A stretch of 64,000 bases of DNA from Nematopogon swammerdamellus (GCA_946902875.1 OX336355.1:13921347-13985346), one strand, 5' to 3'. Shown: positions 52,501 through 60,018, counted from the stretch's first letter. Numbers and translations are program-made. The notes: a model not told the origin generated them from the letters alone.

Positions 52501-55062
52501 CTATTAAGGGACTTCACTTAATAAAAAATTACCCTGTATATACACGGTGTTGCAACCCCAACCGTAAAACCCGAAAGGGGGTGATTCTGTACGTGAAATA
52601 GAAGAACTTTTGTTCTACAACTTTTTTATTTGAAGAAAAAAACATTTTTTTTTCTCCATACATTTTGATATTTTTTTTTCTATCAAAAAATTTATTTTCT
52701 TCACAGAAATTGTTTAGTTTCACATTTAGAATAACCCCCTTATGTGAGTTAAAAATATTACAGGGGCAACTGCAACACCATGTATATATGTATAATATGT
52801 ATGTATTGTGAATAAATTGCAGCGCGGCGGGCGCTCTCAGCTCGCTGTCGCCGTCGTCACGCGACGCGGTGGTCGACCCGATAGCGGAGCTGCTGTCGCA
52901 GCTGTCGGGCGTGCGGCGCGGCGCCGGCCAGCCCGGCACGCCCAGCCAGCTGCAGCAGCTACAGATGCAGCTACAGCTCGAGAGGCAGCAGGTCACTGTG
53001 AGTACTCACTCACTCACTCTCAGCTCGCTGTCGCCGTCGTCGCGCGACGCGGTGGTGGACCCGATAGCGGAGCTGCTGTCGCAGCTGTCGGGCGTGCGGG
53101 GCGGCGCCGGCCAGCCCGGCACGCCCAGCCAGCTGCAGCAGCTACAGATGCAGCTGCAGCTCGAGAGGCAGCAGGTCACTGTGAGTACTCACTCACTCGC
53201 TCTCAGCTCGCTGTCGCCGTCGTCGCGCGACGCGGTGGTGGACCCGATAGCGGAGCTGCTGTCGCAGCTGTCGGGCGTGCGGCGCGGCGCCGGCCAGCCC
53301 GGCACGCCCAGCCAGCTGCAGCAGCTACAGATGCAGCTGCAGCTCGAGAGGCAGCAGGTCACTGTGAGTACTCACTCACTCGCTCTCAGCTCGCTGTCGC
53401 CGTCGTCGCGCGACGCGGTGATGGACCCGATAGCGGAGCTGCTGTCGCCGCTGTCGGGCGTGCGGCGCGGCGCCGGCCAGCCCGGCACGCCCAGCCAGCT
53501 GCAGCAGCTACAGATGCAGCTGCAGCTCGAGAGGCAGCTGGTCACTGTGAGTACTCACTCACTCGCTCTCAGCTCGCTGTCGCCGTCGTCGCGCGACGCG
53601 GTGGTGGACCCGATAGCGGAGCTGCTGTCGCAACTGTCGGGCGTGCGGCGCGGCGCCGGCCAGCCCGGCACGCGCAGCCAGCTGCAGCAGCTACAGATGC
53701 AGCTGCAGCTCGAGAGGCAGCAGGTCACTGTCAGTACTCACTCGCTCTCAGCTCGCTGTCGCCGTCGTCGCGCGACGCGGTGGTGGACCCGATAGCGGAG
53801 CTGCTGTCGCAGCTGTCGGGCGTGCGGCGCGGCGCCGGCCAGCCCGGCACGCCCAGCCAGCTGCAGCAGCTACAGATGCAGCTGCAGCTCGAGAGGCAGC
53901 AGGTCACTGTGAGTACTCACTCGCTCTCAGCTCGCTGTCGCCGTCGTCGCGCGACGCGGTGGTGGACGCGATAGCGGAGCTGCTGTCGCAGCTGTCGGGC
54001 GTGCGGCGCGGCGCCGGCCATCCCGGCACGCCCAGCCAGCTGCAGCTCGAGAGGCAGCAGGTCACTGAGTAGCCTCTCACTCATTCCACAACAATGTTCC
54101 ACTCGGTTGTCAGTCACAATGGCACATTAGTACAATGCACTACTCTTTAGGCGACTTTGTTTTGTGTTTTTCGAATAATATACACGGTGTTGCAGTTGCC
54201 CCCCTAATATTTTTAACTGACATAAGGGGGTTATTCTATATGTGAAACTAAACAACTTTTGTGGAGAAAAAAAATTTTTTTTTCTTCAAATTAAAAAGTC
54301 GTAGAACAAGAGTTGTTCTATTTCACATACAGAATCACCCCCTTTCGGGTTTTACGGTTGGGGTTGCAACACCGATACTTCCACCTAGTCATGCAGCAGG
54401 TCTTCGTGCCTTACTTGCTGCTTGATCGATTGAATCTTGTTCGAATACTTTGCGAAATGTGGTGTTCAGTGTTGTGATGTGATTTGCCAGAGACACAGGA
54501 ATATTTCGCTCCCTCTTTATTGAGCGGAGAGTGCCAATAAACTGTTGAACTCAGTGTAGCTCAATATGCTAATAGTGGCGGTACCTACAGCAGTCGGTGC
54601 ATTACATTACATGTTTGACTTGATTGATAGGCTGCGCGCCAACAACTGGAGCGGTTGCCACGTCGACCGGCCGGCGCGTCCAACAGCAACAGCGCGGCGC
54701 CCGCCGCCCCCGCCGCCGCGCCGCCCGCCCCCCACACGGCGGCTCCCCCCGCGCCGCACGCGGACGCGGCCGACTCGCAGTTCCTGCTGGCGGGCTTCCT
54801 GGGCGCCGGCGCCGCCGCACCGGCCGCCGTGACGGAGAGCCGCGCGGCGCTGCTGCGCGGGCTGGTGCTTGCGTCGCTGGGCCGGCCGGCGCCGCCGCCG
54901 CCGCCCGGGCGGCCCGCGCCGCCGCCGCCGGCGCTCCTCGCGCCCGCCGCGCCGCCGCCGGCCGCCGCGCAGCCCCTGCAGCGCGCCAAGCCGCCGCCGC
55001 GGAGCAAGGAGACGGCGGCGCGCGCGCACGCGCCGGCGCGCCACCTGCCCGAGGGCAGGTAG
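40572..55062 (+). CDS. Kcmf1: E3 ubiquitin ligase KCMF1 (380 aa with single-copy exon 6)
   Basis: KCMF1 is a zinc-finger ubiquitin ligase (works with UBR4 in mammals). Coding exons: 40572-40587 (MNRHE), 42719-42886, 49587-49723, 50237-50356, 50867-50961, 52823-52997, 54631-55062; all phases agree and total 1,143 nt (human protein 381 aa). A ZZ zinc finger uses Cys9, 12, 24, 27, 33, 36 and His46, 50 (CDSCLKNNFRGRRYKCLICI). A Di19-type zinc region follows: Cys80/83 with His96/101, and Cys110/113 with His131/136. Exon 5 gives DEPSGIRHGGGRRM and PRRSNMQF. Exon 6 gives DPIAELLSQLSGVRRGAGQP and SQLQQLQMQLQLERQQ, which is strongly conserved. Exon 7 begins AARQQLERLP, includes DSQFLLAGFLG and TESRAALLRGLVLASL, and ends in Pro/Ala-rich low-complexity sequence; the human acidic SSSSDEDD region is not visible. 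Intron 4 is U12-type AT-AC. Arrays derived from exons 2 and 6 follow those exons. The stop overlaps a donor-like GCAG|GTAGGA, so a further 3' exon is possible. Confidence 0.95.
40588..41618 (+). other. KCMF1 intron 1, first part: nothing recognised
   Basis: Besides the GTGGGT donor at 40588 I see only unassigned sequence. The GC-rich stretch at about 41140-41460 has open frames on both strands without a recognisable product. Confidence 0.45.
41623..42304. mobile_element. piggyBac-like MITE 1 (TTAA)
   Basis: TTAA at 41619-41622 and 42305-42308 flanks ends CCCTTCGAGTCTCAAG and GACTCAAAGGG (complement CCCTTTGAGTC). CCC-starting TIRs with TTAA duplication are typical of piggyBac. Near both ends the phrase GGCTCCCA occurs beside GAGCGCGCGC palindromes. 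It lies in KCMF1 intron 1. Confidence 0.72.
42887..43840 (+). repeat. 136-bp tandem array copied from KCMF1 exon 2 and its donor
   Basis: The donor junction CGACTTCG|GTGCGTAT occurs at the real exon end (42886) and again ending at 43022, 43158, 43294, 43432, 43568, 43704 and 43840; the spacing is 136 bp (138 once). Each unit holds about 88 nt from the exon 3' half (GCTACGAGAGCGGCGCCACC ... ACTCACACGCTCCGACTTCG) plus about 48 nt of intron (CCTCTAGGCTCCCATACCAC). Most copies lack one ACC codon unit or carry frame-breaking differences relative to the exon, so they cannot all add ZZ coding sequence. GT is kept at all seven copied donors. Confidence 0.93.
43817..44530 (+). repeat. 357-bp near-identical tandem duplication
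   Basis: The segment ending in the last ZZ donor copy and the following 300 bp (including TTAACCTGCTGGCTCCCAAC) is repeated with a 357-bp offset (for example 43840 and 44197). The two copies are almost identical over their length, so this event is recent, or is an assembly artefact. Confidence 0.9.
44815..44907 (+). repeat. Repeat family C, 5' fragment
   Basis: It begins CTGTACCGTGTGGGGTCGGT, AAAAAGAATAGCCCCACTGC and stops after CGACTAAGGGAT, where a family B SINE head begins. The same C-then-B junction recurs near 50585, which suggests a composite unit. Confidence 0.7.
44908..45265 (+). mobile_element. SINE family B with 25-bp A tail
   Basis: The head CGTCAGCCTCGGCAGCTCAG lacks about 40 bp between the A box and GGTCAGTTATTGGATGGG. 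The core and tail are complete and end in an A run of about 25 bp, the longest of the family here, consistent with a young copy. Confidence 0.83.
45706..45920 (+). repeat. Repeat family E
   Basis: The phrases ATATGAACACCTATAG, GTTTGTAATTATTATAAC and CGAATGGATAAAAACC match 61318-61512, where the hAT MITE entered at ATAAAAAC. Class unknown. Confidence 0.55.
46000..46446 (-). pseudogene. Jockey-like LINE reverse transcriptase fragment
   Basis: The minus strand gives FKWRIKGNGDKSTHSMFTLR, RGTCPPVTLNGEQIPQAEDT and RYLGLHLDCRLT. After a frameshift it continues in other frames towards 46000 (GPNHNSLETANGYLQSYIKA is the shifted reading). This is the same RT region as KYLGFHLDRRLTW at 32.6 kb, from a different family member. 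Frameshifts make it inactive. Confidence 0.78.
46455..46742. mobile_element. hAT-type MITE H, copy 1
   Basis: A perfect 8-bp TSD GTTAGAAG (46447-46454, 46743-46750) flanks TIRs CACAGAGCATCGAATACCG and CGGTATTCGATGCTCTGTG. The interior contains GTGTGTTGTGCGTGTGCATT and CACACACACGCACATACG stretches. It inserted at the end of the LINE fragment. Confidence 0.88.
46971..47410. repeat. Large inverted repeat with 147-bp arms
   Basis: Arm 46971-47117 (TTAAGTTAAACGGTTTTATT ... AGTGCAATACTAGCGTG) is repeated in reverse complement at 47264-47410 with few differences. The loop is about 146 bp and has its own small palindrome around CGTGGGGCGCAT/ATACGCCCCAC. The phrase AATAAAACCGTTT recurs at about 49520 beyond the tandem array, so it may be part of the Helitron complex. 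Confidence 0.8.
47458..47827 (-). pseudogene. Helitron Pif1-like helicase C-terminal relic
   Basis: The minus strand encodes YETDIPSVQIDFERDDGHLI, AKFNYGTAERRMLPIILSWA and STVHKMQGSTVDHA. After a frameshift near 47630 it continues FDEGQAYVALSRVKSLEGLC and ELDCEKLTGKKPSNKDAMRE to a stop at 47458. The VHKMQGxTVD ... GQAYVALSRV motifs are the final helicase motifs of Helitron RepHel proteins. The frameshift and the missing remainder show it is inactive. Confidence 0.85.
47828..49377 (+). repeat. 130-bp tandem array, 12 copies
   Basis: The phrase AGTATGGGACACTCGTCCAA starts at 47828 and then every 130 bp to 49258, with only point differences between copies. The unit also contains GTTACTAGTAACGGTTGAAG and CTGACTCCATCATCAGACCC. 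It begins exactly where recognisable helicase homology ends. Its reading frames are open in places but have no recognisable protein. Confidence 0.95.
49985..50195 (+). mobile_element. SINE family B, 5'-truncated, KCMF1 intron 3
   Basis: It starts within the core at AACGGGTTTAACCCGCCCGG and ends GTGACAGGATCCATAAAAAA. It fills much of the 513-bp intron and ends about 40 bp before the exon 4 acceptor. Confidence 0.8.
50490..50585 (+). repeat. Repeat family C, 5' fragment in the U12 intron
   Basis: It holds GAGGTACCTGTACCGTGGGG, AGCCCCACTGCATCTCTCCC and GTCGTAAAAGGCGACTAAGG and then stops where family B sequence begins. Confidence 0.7.
50586..50830 (+). mobile_element. SINE family B, 5'-truncated, in the U12 intron
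   Basis: It runs from CTTGTTATATTACTAGGTGG in the core to GTCAGTTTCTATAAAAAAAA, ending about 20 bp before the U12 branch point without disturbing it. Confidence 0.8.
51355..51643 (+). repeat. Repeat family C, KCMF1 intron 5
   Basis: All blocks are visible, from AAAAAGAATAGCCTGGCCGC and GACGTGCTAAAGGGCGACAT to GTGCTCTAATTTACCAGAGT and ATTGTCAGGATTCAGAGTGT. Confidence 0.76.
51644..52535. mobile_element. TIR element with internal hairpin, carrying a LINE
   Basis: The ends AGGGTAATTTTTTATTAAGT and ACTTAATAAAAAATTACCCT are perfect inverted repeats. Inside, arms of about 200 bp (52021-52215 and about 52265-52480, with GGACATGCCA and CCAGTACTTTCAGAGT) are also inverted around GGGACAGCTGG ... CCAGCTGTCCC. 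A LINE fragment interrupts the left part. Confidence 0.75.
51740..52020 (+). pseudogene. LINE 3' end (RT C-terminus, UTR, poly-A)
   Basis: The plus strand encodes TEAYKKRVERHPNKLATELM, then KVFNRLKRRAPQDLITE and a stop at 51885, matching the end of the Jockey-like RT at 32.1 kb (SKRLSHHPNQLAASLL ... NRLKRT). A 3' UTR and a poly-A run follow. Similar TATATATAAAA runs at both ends look like a target duplication. Confidence 0.72.
52543..52789. mobile_element. MITE Q, copy 1, 34 bp before KCMF1 exon 6
   Basis: The ends ACGGTGTTGCAACCCCAACC and GCAACTGCAACACCATG are complementary at the GGTGTTGCA core. The interior has CCGAAAGGGGGTGATTCTGT and a long A/T region. A second copy in inverse orientation is at 54181-54375, beyond the exon 6 array. 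Confidence 0.75.
52841..54070 (+). repeat. 183-bp tandem array of KCMF1 exon 6 (7 copies)
   Basis: CTCGCTGTCGCCGTCG starts at 52841 (within real exon 6), 53024, 53207, 53390, 53573, 53752 and 53931. The spacing is 183 bp four times, then 179 twice. Each unit has 157 nt of exon (SSLSPSSRDAVVDPIAELLS ... QLQLERQQVT) and a 26-nt piece GTGAGTACTC ... CTCTCAG, too short to be an intron. Because 183 is divisible by three, copies 1-5 read through in one frame. Donors after copies 1-4 and 6 are GTGAGT; copy 5 has GTCAGT; copy 7 has lost the GT and 21 nt of the Gln-rich part. Copy 4 has Pro for Gln in LLSQ and Met for Val in AVVD. Confidence 0.95.
54181..54375. mobile_element. MITE Q, copy 2, inverted
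   Basis: It begins ACACGGTGTTGCAGTTGCCC and ends GTTGGGGTTGCAACACCG, the reverse of the copy at 52543-52789. The pair brackets the exon 6 array. Confidence 0.75.
54376..54505 (+). repeat. Repeat family C fragment, KCMF1 intron 6
   Basis: It holds CACCTAGTCATGCAGCAGGT, CTTACTTGCTGCTTGATCGA and GTGGTGTTCAGTGTTGTGAT, i.e. the middle of the family. Confidence 0.6.
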
Positions 55063-55796
55063 GAGCGCGCACCGGTGGCGGCCGGTGCGGGCGTCGTCGC
55101 GCCGCGGAGTCCGACTCCGCACCGCTGTGATTTCATTATGAGTCGTTTGTGCGTTTTGTAAATGATTAAGGAAGCGGCGAGCTCGTCTCCTCTCATCCGC
55201 AGTGAGGTCACTTTTTAGTTGTTACCGACCTAAAGCGGTGATCGTTTTAGAGTCAAAATTATGCTAGAGTGCTGTATTGATAAATGATATAGTGTTTTTA
55301 AATTTGGTGCACTTTCTTATTAGCCTGGAACGGATCGGTCGGGACACTGGCGATTACCTCGTACTGCGTATAGCTTTGTTTACAACATTTTGTAAATGTA
55401 ATACAGTAAATTGAGTAAGGAGCGGAAGACGACTAATCCATCACGTTGCACCTTGTGTATAGACATTTGTAGAAAAATATTTAATGTATTATCCATTAGC
55501 GTATGTACTGTAGTATCTCCTTATTATTTAAATTGCCAATGCCACATTTAAAAAATTTGCTTTCATAAATTTGTAAATTTCGGAACAGTTTCATTGTTAT
55601 TTTTTTTTCTAGTTATAGTGATTTTATTTTTAAGAAACAAAAAATTAAGCACTATAGTCAGTTTTTTTTAGAATACGGAGGAAAGTTTAGTTTGACTGAC
55701 ATTAGAGGGTTTGCACGCTTCACACAATTAGTGATTGCAGTCGATAAAAATACTATCGACCGTTATCTATTGAATAATGGTTTAATGGTAGTTATA
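55063..55796 (+). other. KCMF1 3' flank / probable 3' UTR
   Basis: The first 70 bp stay GC-rich, then composition turns AT-rich. I found no AATAAA within 700 bp, so the poly-A site is not placed. Confidence 0.45.
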
Positions 55797-55910
55797 CTTC
55801 GGCACGACCGAAAGGAAGCACTGACAGGGCACCTAGTTCACCTGGTGTTATGGGCTGACATTGCAGATGTTGTAGGTGATTTAGCCAACAGTGTCAGTTT
55901 CCATAAAAAA
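55797..55910 (+). mobile_element. SINE family B, tail fragment
   Basis: It begins TTCGGCACGACCGAAAGGAA, contains CACCTAGTTCACCTGGTGTT and ends GTCAGTTTCCATAAAAAAAA. Confidence 0.75.
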
Positions 55911-56834
55911 AATATGCAACTTAGAAGTTATGACATTAAAGTGAAACAAAATTATTTTCTTTCCAGTATCACTATGCACACCACAGATTACTAGTGTACA
56001 CACACATGCGCTACCTGTGGTGCTGCCAACTTAAACTTTTTTTCACCTAGATTTAGCTGAAGATGTCAATCAAATCCATAATTCCTCGAATATTCGAGTT
56101 TGTCGGAAACTGGCAACACTCCAAACGGCACTCTCCTCCTTCTTAAAAAAAAACTAACTATAGTACCGTTACAATTTTAGTTTTAAATTCAGATCATGCA
56201 GAGAGGTGTTAATTAATGTTGGGTGTGTTTCGTGCTCGTGACGGTTATGAGTTCATGGAACCGAAGCGTCCATAGAACTGGCTGAATTTAAGGTTTAAAA
56301 TTGCAAATATGATTTGAAATATAAAGTACTAATCTAACTATTACTGGTGTGAAGTGGTATGAACGGGTGAAATGTTCTTTTCATTATGACAAACTGCTAA
56401 TAAATCCATGAAAATAATCGTGTGATATACCAACCTCACTAAATAAGTATATGTTGTGTGACTTATTTTTGTTTGTGTCACAAACGACTTACTCATTGTA
56501 ACTCATTACTTAATCCCTAGAAAGGCTCAACGATACTGCGAAAGCTGCTTTGGTATATTTTTTACTGTGTTCATTATATGTATTGCTAGAAATGTTCAGA
56601 AGCCACAAGATATGGAGCCTCGGAAAGTTTAAGGTTTCAGTCGTGACGTACAATTGAAATGTATTTATTAGTTGCATCAATTATTAATCTTCAAAGAAGA
56701 AAGTTTGTATGTACCCCAAAATAAAATGCTACACTATAAACAATGTTCTTTTCTTCACCCATACCTACAATGTACCCTACAATCCCTACATTTATTATAT
56801 TTATACTATACTCGCCGTATATATTATATTTATA
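55911..56834. other. No gene seen
   Basis: This is AT-rich sequence with scattered short open frames and no recognisable domain or repeat. Confidence 0.45.
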
Positions 56835-57027
56835 CTCTATTCGCCGAATCGACCTAGTACTGGAGATATGGCCCTTGCACGTGATTGGATGCATAGCCCG
56901 CATGCATCCAATCACGTGCATGCATGCGCCCGTGGGCGGGGCCTTCTCATTTTTCGTCCTTATCATTTGTATGCCAATGTGGGACAGAGAGAGCGCCATA
57001 CTAGGTCGACTCGGTGAATAGGCCCGC
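56835..57027. mobile_element. Hairpin MITE with two nested inverted repeats
   Basis: Outer arms at about 56836-56866 and 56997-57026 (CTATTCGCCGAATCGACCTA / ACTAGGTCGACTCGGTGAAT) enclose a perfect 19-bp inner pair, TGCACGTGATTGGATGCAT (56876-56894) and its complement (56902-56920), with a 7-nt loop. The flanks do not show a clear target duplication. Confidence 0.65.
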
Positions 57028-57109
57028 GGCTCCGCCCGCTCTCATATATGACTTCTCTGCTTACCTCATAAGCCATTTAATGTGATGAAAAGTAGCCTAT
57101 AATTGATGG

Positions 57110-57240
57110 GAAGAACCAAGCTATCCGTAGAAGCAAACTGTATTAAAATCGGTTCAGTGGTTCTCAAGTTATAAGCGGACAGACAGACATACATACAGAA
57201 AGCAGACGTTGGATTTTAAAGGTAACGATTATTATATAGG
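57110..57240 (+). repeat. Interspersed repeat end
   Basis: It holds AAAATCGGTTCAGTGGTTCT, CAAGTTATAAGCGGACAGAC and an ACATACATACAG run, the usual end of a common insect repeat. The family is unknown to me. Confidence 0.45.
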
Positions 57241-57617
57241 GTACATAATTTTATCATCATGCTGTCTGTTTATGTTTGCTTATATATAACTCGAGAACCA
57301 CGTAAGCTATTTGCTTGCATGCACTGCACTTATCTTAACTATCATACATATCACATGCAATCTGACATATCTACGAAATATTTGGATTTATACCATCATT
57401 TGATATGATCAGTAGGGACTAGGGACTGAGTACAGTTTGTTTCACGTAACTTGTAATCGGTAATCCTTAAGCTTTCGGCAATGGAGATAGAAATTCTCAC
57501 TTCAAGGGACAAGTTACGGTGAACGCTCTGTAGAATGTCTAAAATGATATGTTCCTGGAAAACGGAACGTCTATAGAGTATATTTTTCATACAGATGTAA
57601 ATCCAAAGAGTTTGTTA

Positions 57618-57834
57618 GGCCCGGACTTCATGCATCCGTTTCTCCCCGGAGTTGACTAAAATAGGCCACACCCCACACCCACCAGTGCGAGCGACAGAGT
57701 GAGAACTTCATGCATCCGTTTCTCACTCTGCCGCTATGGTCACAGAATAGAAAAGAGTACTCCGTCGCTAGCACCGGTGGGTGTGGCCTATTTTAGTCAA
57801 CACCGGGGAGAAACGGATGCATGAAGTCCAGGCC
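57618..57834. mobile_element. PIF/Harbinger-type MITE (217 bp, TTA TSD)
   Basis: TTA (57615-57617, 57835-57837) flanks TIRs of about 60 bp starting GGCCCGGACTTCATGCATCC and ending GGATGCATGAAGTCCAGGCC. The 3-bp TTA duplication with G-rich TIR ends fits PIF/Harbinger. A second pair of the CTTCATGCATCCG motif lies inside. Confidence 0.82.
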
Positions 57835-58199
57835 TTAGAACGAGACAAGAATAGACTAGATTTTCGTGACATGTCGCACAGACACAAATTTCTCGCTGTC
57901 CCCAAAATCCAAATTGGAATGTTGTGTTGTGTGCATAAGCATAATGAATGATGAATGAATGATACCAGAAAGATTACAATACGACATGTAGGCCAGACTA
58001 TAAAGTTATTATTACTAGTAGGGACTGAACAGGTTGTTCGAAAATGATAGAAAGCTTCTCGGAAACCGGAACAACTTCTAAGCATCGAAATAAAGTAGAA
58101 TGTCGTTGCTTCTAAGTCGCATTAAAACTACAATAAAGATTATATAATCGATAAAAGTTGATATGTATTTATCGGCTGCACTAGTTGTGTGAAGCCTGC

Positions 58200-58760
58200 A
58201 ACCCTGCACGTTAGGCTTGTTTATACAAAGCCAGTGCGCTGGCGCCAGTCCTACAGACAAGCCAGCACTGGCCCGGCCCGTGTTGTTTAGACAAGGCCAG
58301 TCATTCCTTGGTTTTTCCTTGTGGTGTGCACGCGTATAATGAATTCGGGACAAATACGGCTGTTGAAAGAGAAGAGAAAGAAATGTCTAATGAACATATA
58401 AATTTTTATATGCATCACGACGTTTATCCCATAAACATTCATGCTCTCTATAAAGTTGAATAAACTTTAAAGTTTCGTCTTCACTGAATTTCCTCGTCAT
58501 TTTATAGCGAAAAATCCCAACTAAATAAATACGCTGGACGCCCTACAGAGAGGCGCCAGCACAGCAACTGGCCCAACTGCGGACGCGTTTAAACGCGTCC
58601 GCAACGCTGACGCGGGGGTTGAACGCGACGCGGGGGGAGGACACTGGCCTGAAAAATAGGCAGGCGCTCTATTCTGACCAGCGCTGCTGGCCTGCATGAA
58701 AAGTTGTTTACACGAGGCCAAAATCAAGCCAGCGGTGGCTTCGTGTAAATATACTTTAAC
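58200..58760. mobile_element. Decayed Harbinger-like element with MADF fragment
   Basis: Both ends carry related GTTTATACAAAGCCAGTGC / GTTTACACGAGGCC phrases and several GCCAGC words (subterminal repeats). A MADF-like fragment (58387-58500) lies inside, and a 24-bp perfect palindrome GCGGACGCGTTTAAACGCGTCCGC-type sits at 58579-58602. The boundaries are approximate. Confidence 0.5.
58387..58500 (-). pseudogene. MADF-domain N-terminal fragment (37 aa)
   Basis: The minus strand reads from an ATG at 58500 MTRKFSEDETLKFIQLYREH, then ECLWDKRRDAYKNLYVH and a TAG. The xFIxLYRxxxCLWDxxxxxYKN pattern is the start of a MADF DNA-binding domain as found in Harbinger-associated proteins. The rest of the domain is missing. 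Confidence 0.65.
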
Positions 58761-58904
58761 TTTACTACAAGTCCATAAATGTTGAGGGGAATCATGCTCC
58801 CGATCTCCGCTCCGAGGACACCCCAGCGCATCTAGCGGAGAAAACGTCAACCATTCATTGCTGTCATTCCAATTTCCAATGCACCACCATCCAACCAAAC
58901 GAGT

Positions 58905-59300
58905 GTACATACATACATACATACATATCACACACGCTGAATCCCGAAAAACGGGGTAAGCAGAGTAATCAGTGTTGTGCTGCAAGAACTCTGGTAAATT
59001 ACAGCACAACACCGACCACCACGTTTGGCACAGTATTCGAAGTTCGAACAAGATTCAATCGATCAAGCAGCAAGTAAGGCACGAAAACCCACCTGCTGCA
59101 TGACTCGGTGGAAGTACCGTCCCAAGGTGAGAGGTGGCGAGCCTGTCGCCCTTTAGCGCGGCATCTTGTTCTTATCCCTTAGTCGCCTTTTACGACATGC
59201 ATGGGTAGAGATGCAGTGGGGTTATTCTTTTTAAGTACCGGCCCCACACGGTACACATGCATGGGTAGAGATGCAGTGGGGCTATTCTTTCTAAACGAGC
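58905..59300 (-). repeat. Repeat family C, minus-strand copy with duplicated end
   Basis: On the minus strand it runs from GTACCGTGTGGGGCCGGTAC through GTCGTAAAAGGCGACTAAGG to GATTACTCTGCTTACCCCG. The 5' block (CATGCATGGGTAGAGATGCA on the plus strand) is repeated at about 59255-59300. Confidence 0.75.
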
Positions 59301-59380
59301 GTCTCGGGCAATATGCATCATTGGCGTTCACTGCACTGCCATGGCTCGAAAGGAAACGTAACTAAAACGACATGCGCCAC

Positions 59381-59559
59381 CTCAACATTAGGTTAGGGTT
59401 AATTTTAGAAGATGCGTCGCGTAGCGGCCCAACTTCTATAAATTAACCCTGGTTTTTTTTTATTTACCACCAAAATATTCACAATGTTTTGGTGGTTAAA
59501 AAAAAATACCCAGGGTTTAGCGGCGCATCTTCTAAAATTAACCCTAACCTAATGTTGAG
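59381..59559. mobile_element. Hairpin element with perfect 36-bp arms
   Basis: Arm 59381-59416 (CTCAACATTAGGTTAGGGTT ... AGATGCG) is perfectly complementary to 59524-59559. The centre has a second palindrome (ACCACCAAAATATTC / GTTTTGGTGGT). Sequence of the same family (GATGCGTCGCGTAGTTTAAC) recurs at 59880-59920. Confidence 0.75.
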
Positions 59560-59792
59560 GCGGCGCAACCTACATCACAGATGTGCATGTGCCTATATTT
59601 GGTGTCGGAGCGGAGATCGGAGATCGGCAGCATGATTCCCCTCAACATAATAGGGAATGTACAGATCTGTAGATTCAGTTCGCAGTTTATCGATTGAAGA
59701 AACGTTTTTGACAGTCCATGAAAGTGATAGATTTTTTGATAATCTGCATCTGCCCCATCACTCACTCAATTACACCTCAATAATCCGGGTCT

Positions 59793-60018
59793 GGCACATG
59801 AGAGAACAAAATTGACTCTTGCGCTATAGATCAGCTGTGATGTTTCGGAGGTTAAAAAAAAAAACCAGGGTTAATATAAAGAAGATGCGTCGCGTAGTTT
59901 AACCCTAACCTAATGTTATGGCGGTGCATGTCGTTTTTGTTACGTTTCGTTTCTGCCACTTCGCGTTTACAATCAGCTGATCTATAGCGCAAGAGTCAAT
60001 TTTGTTCTTTCATGTGCC
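59793..60018. mobile_element. Inverted-repeat element in the SARNP 5' flank
   Basis: Arm 59793-59837 (GGCACATGAGAGAACAAAAT, GACTCTTGCGCTATAGATCA) is complementary to 59974-60018 with one or two differences. The right arm ends 137 bp before the SARNP ATG, so the promoter of that gene is partly made of this element. Confidence 0.75.

Noticed and set aside
54585..55211. Five overlapping long frames on both strands in GC-rich DNA
   Set aside because: Only the plus-strand frame beginning GCT GCG CGC at 54631 continues KCMF1; the others are shadows caused by extreme GC content.
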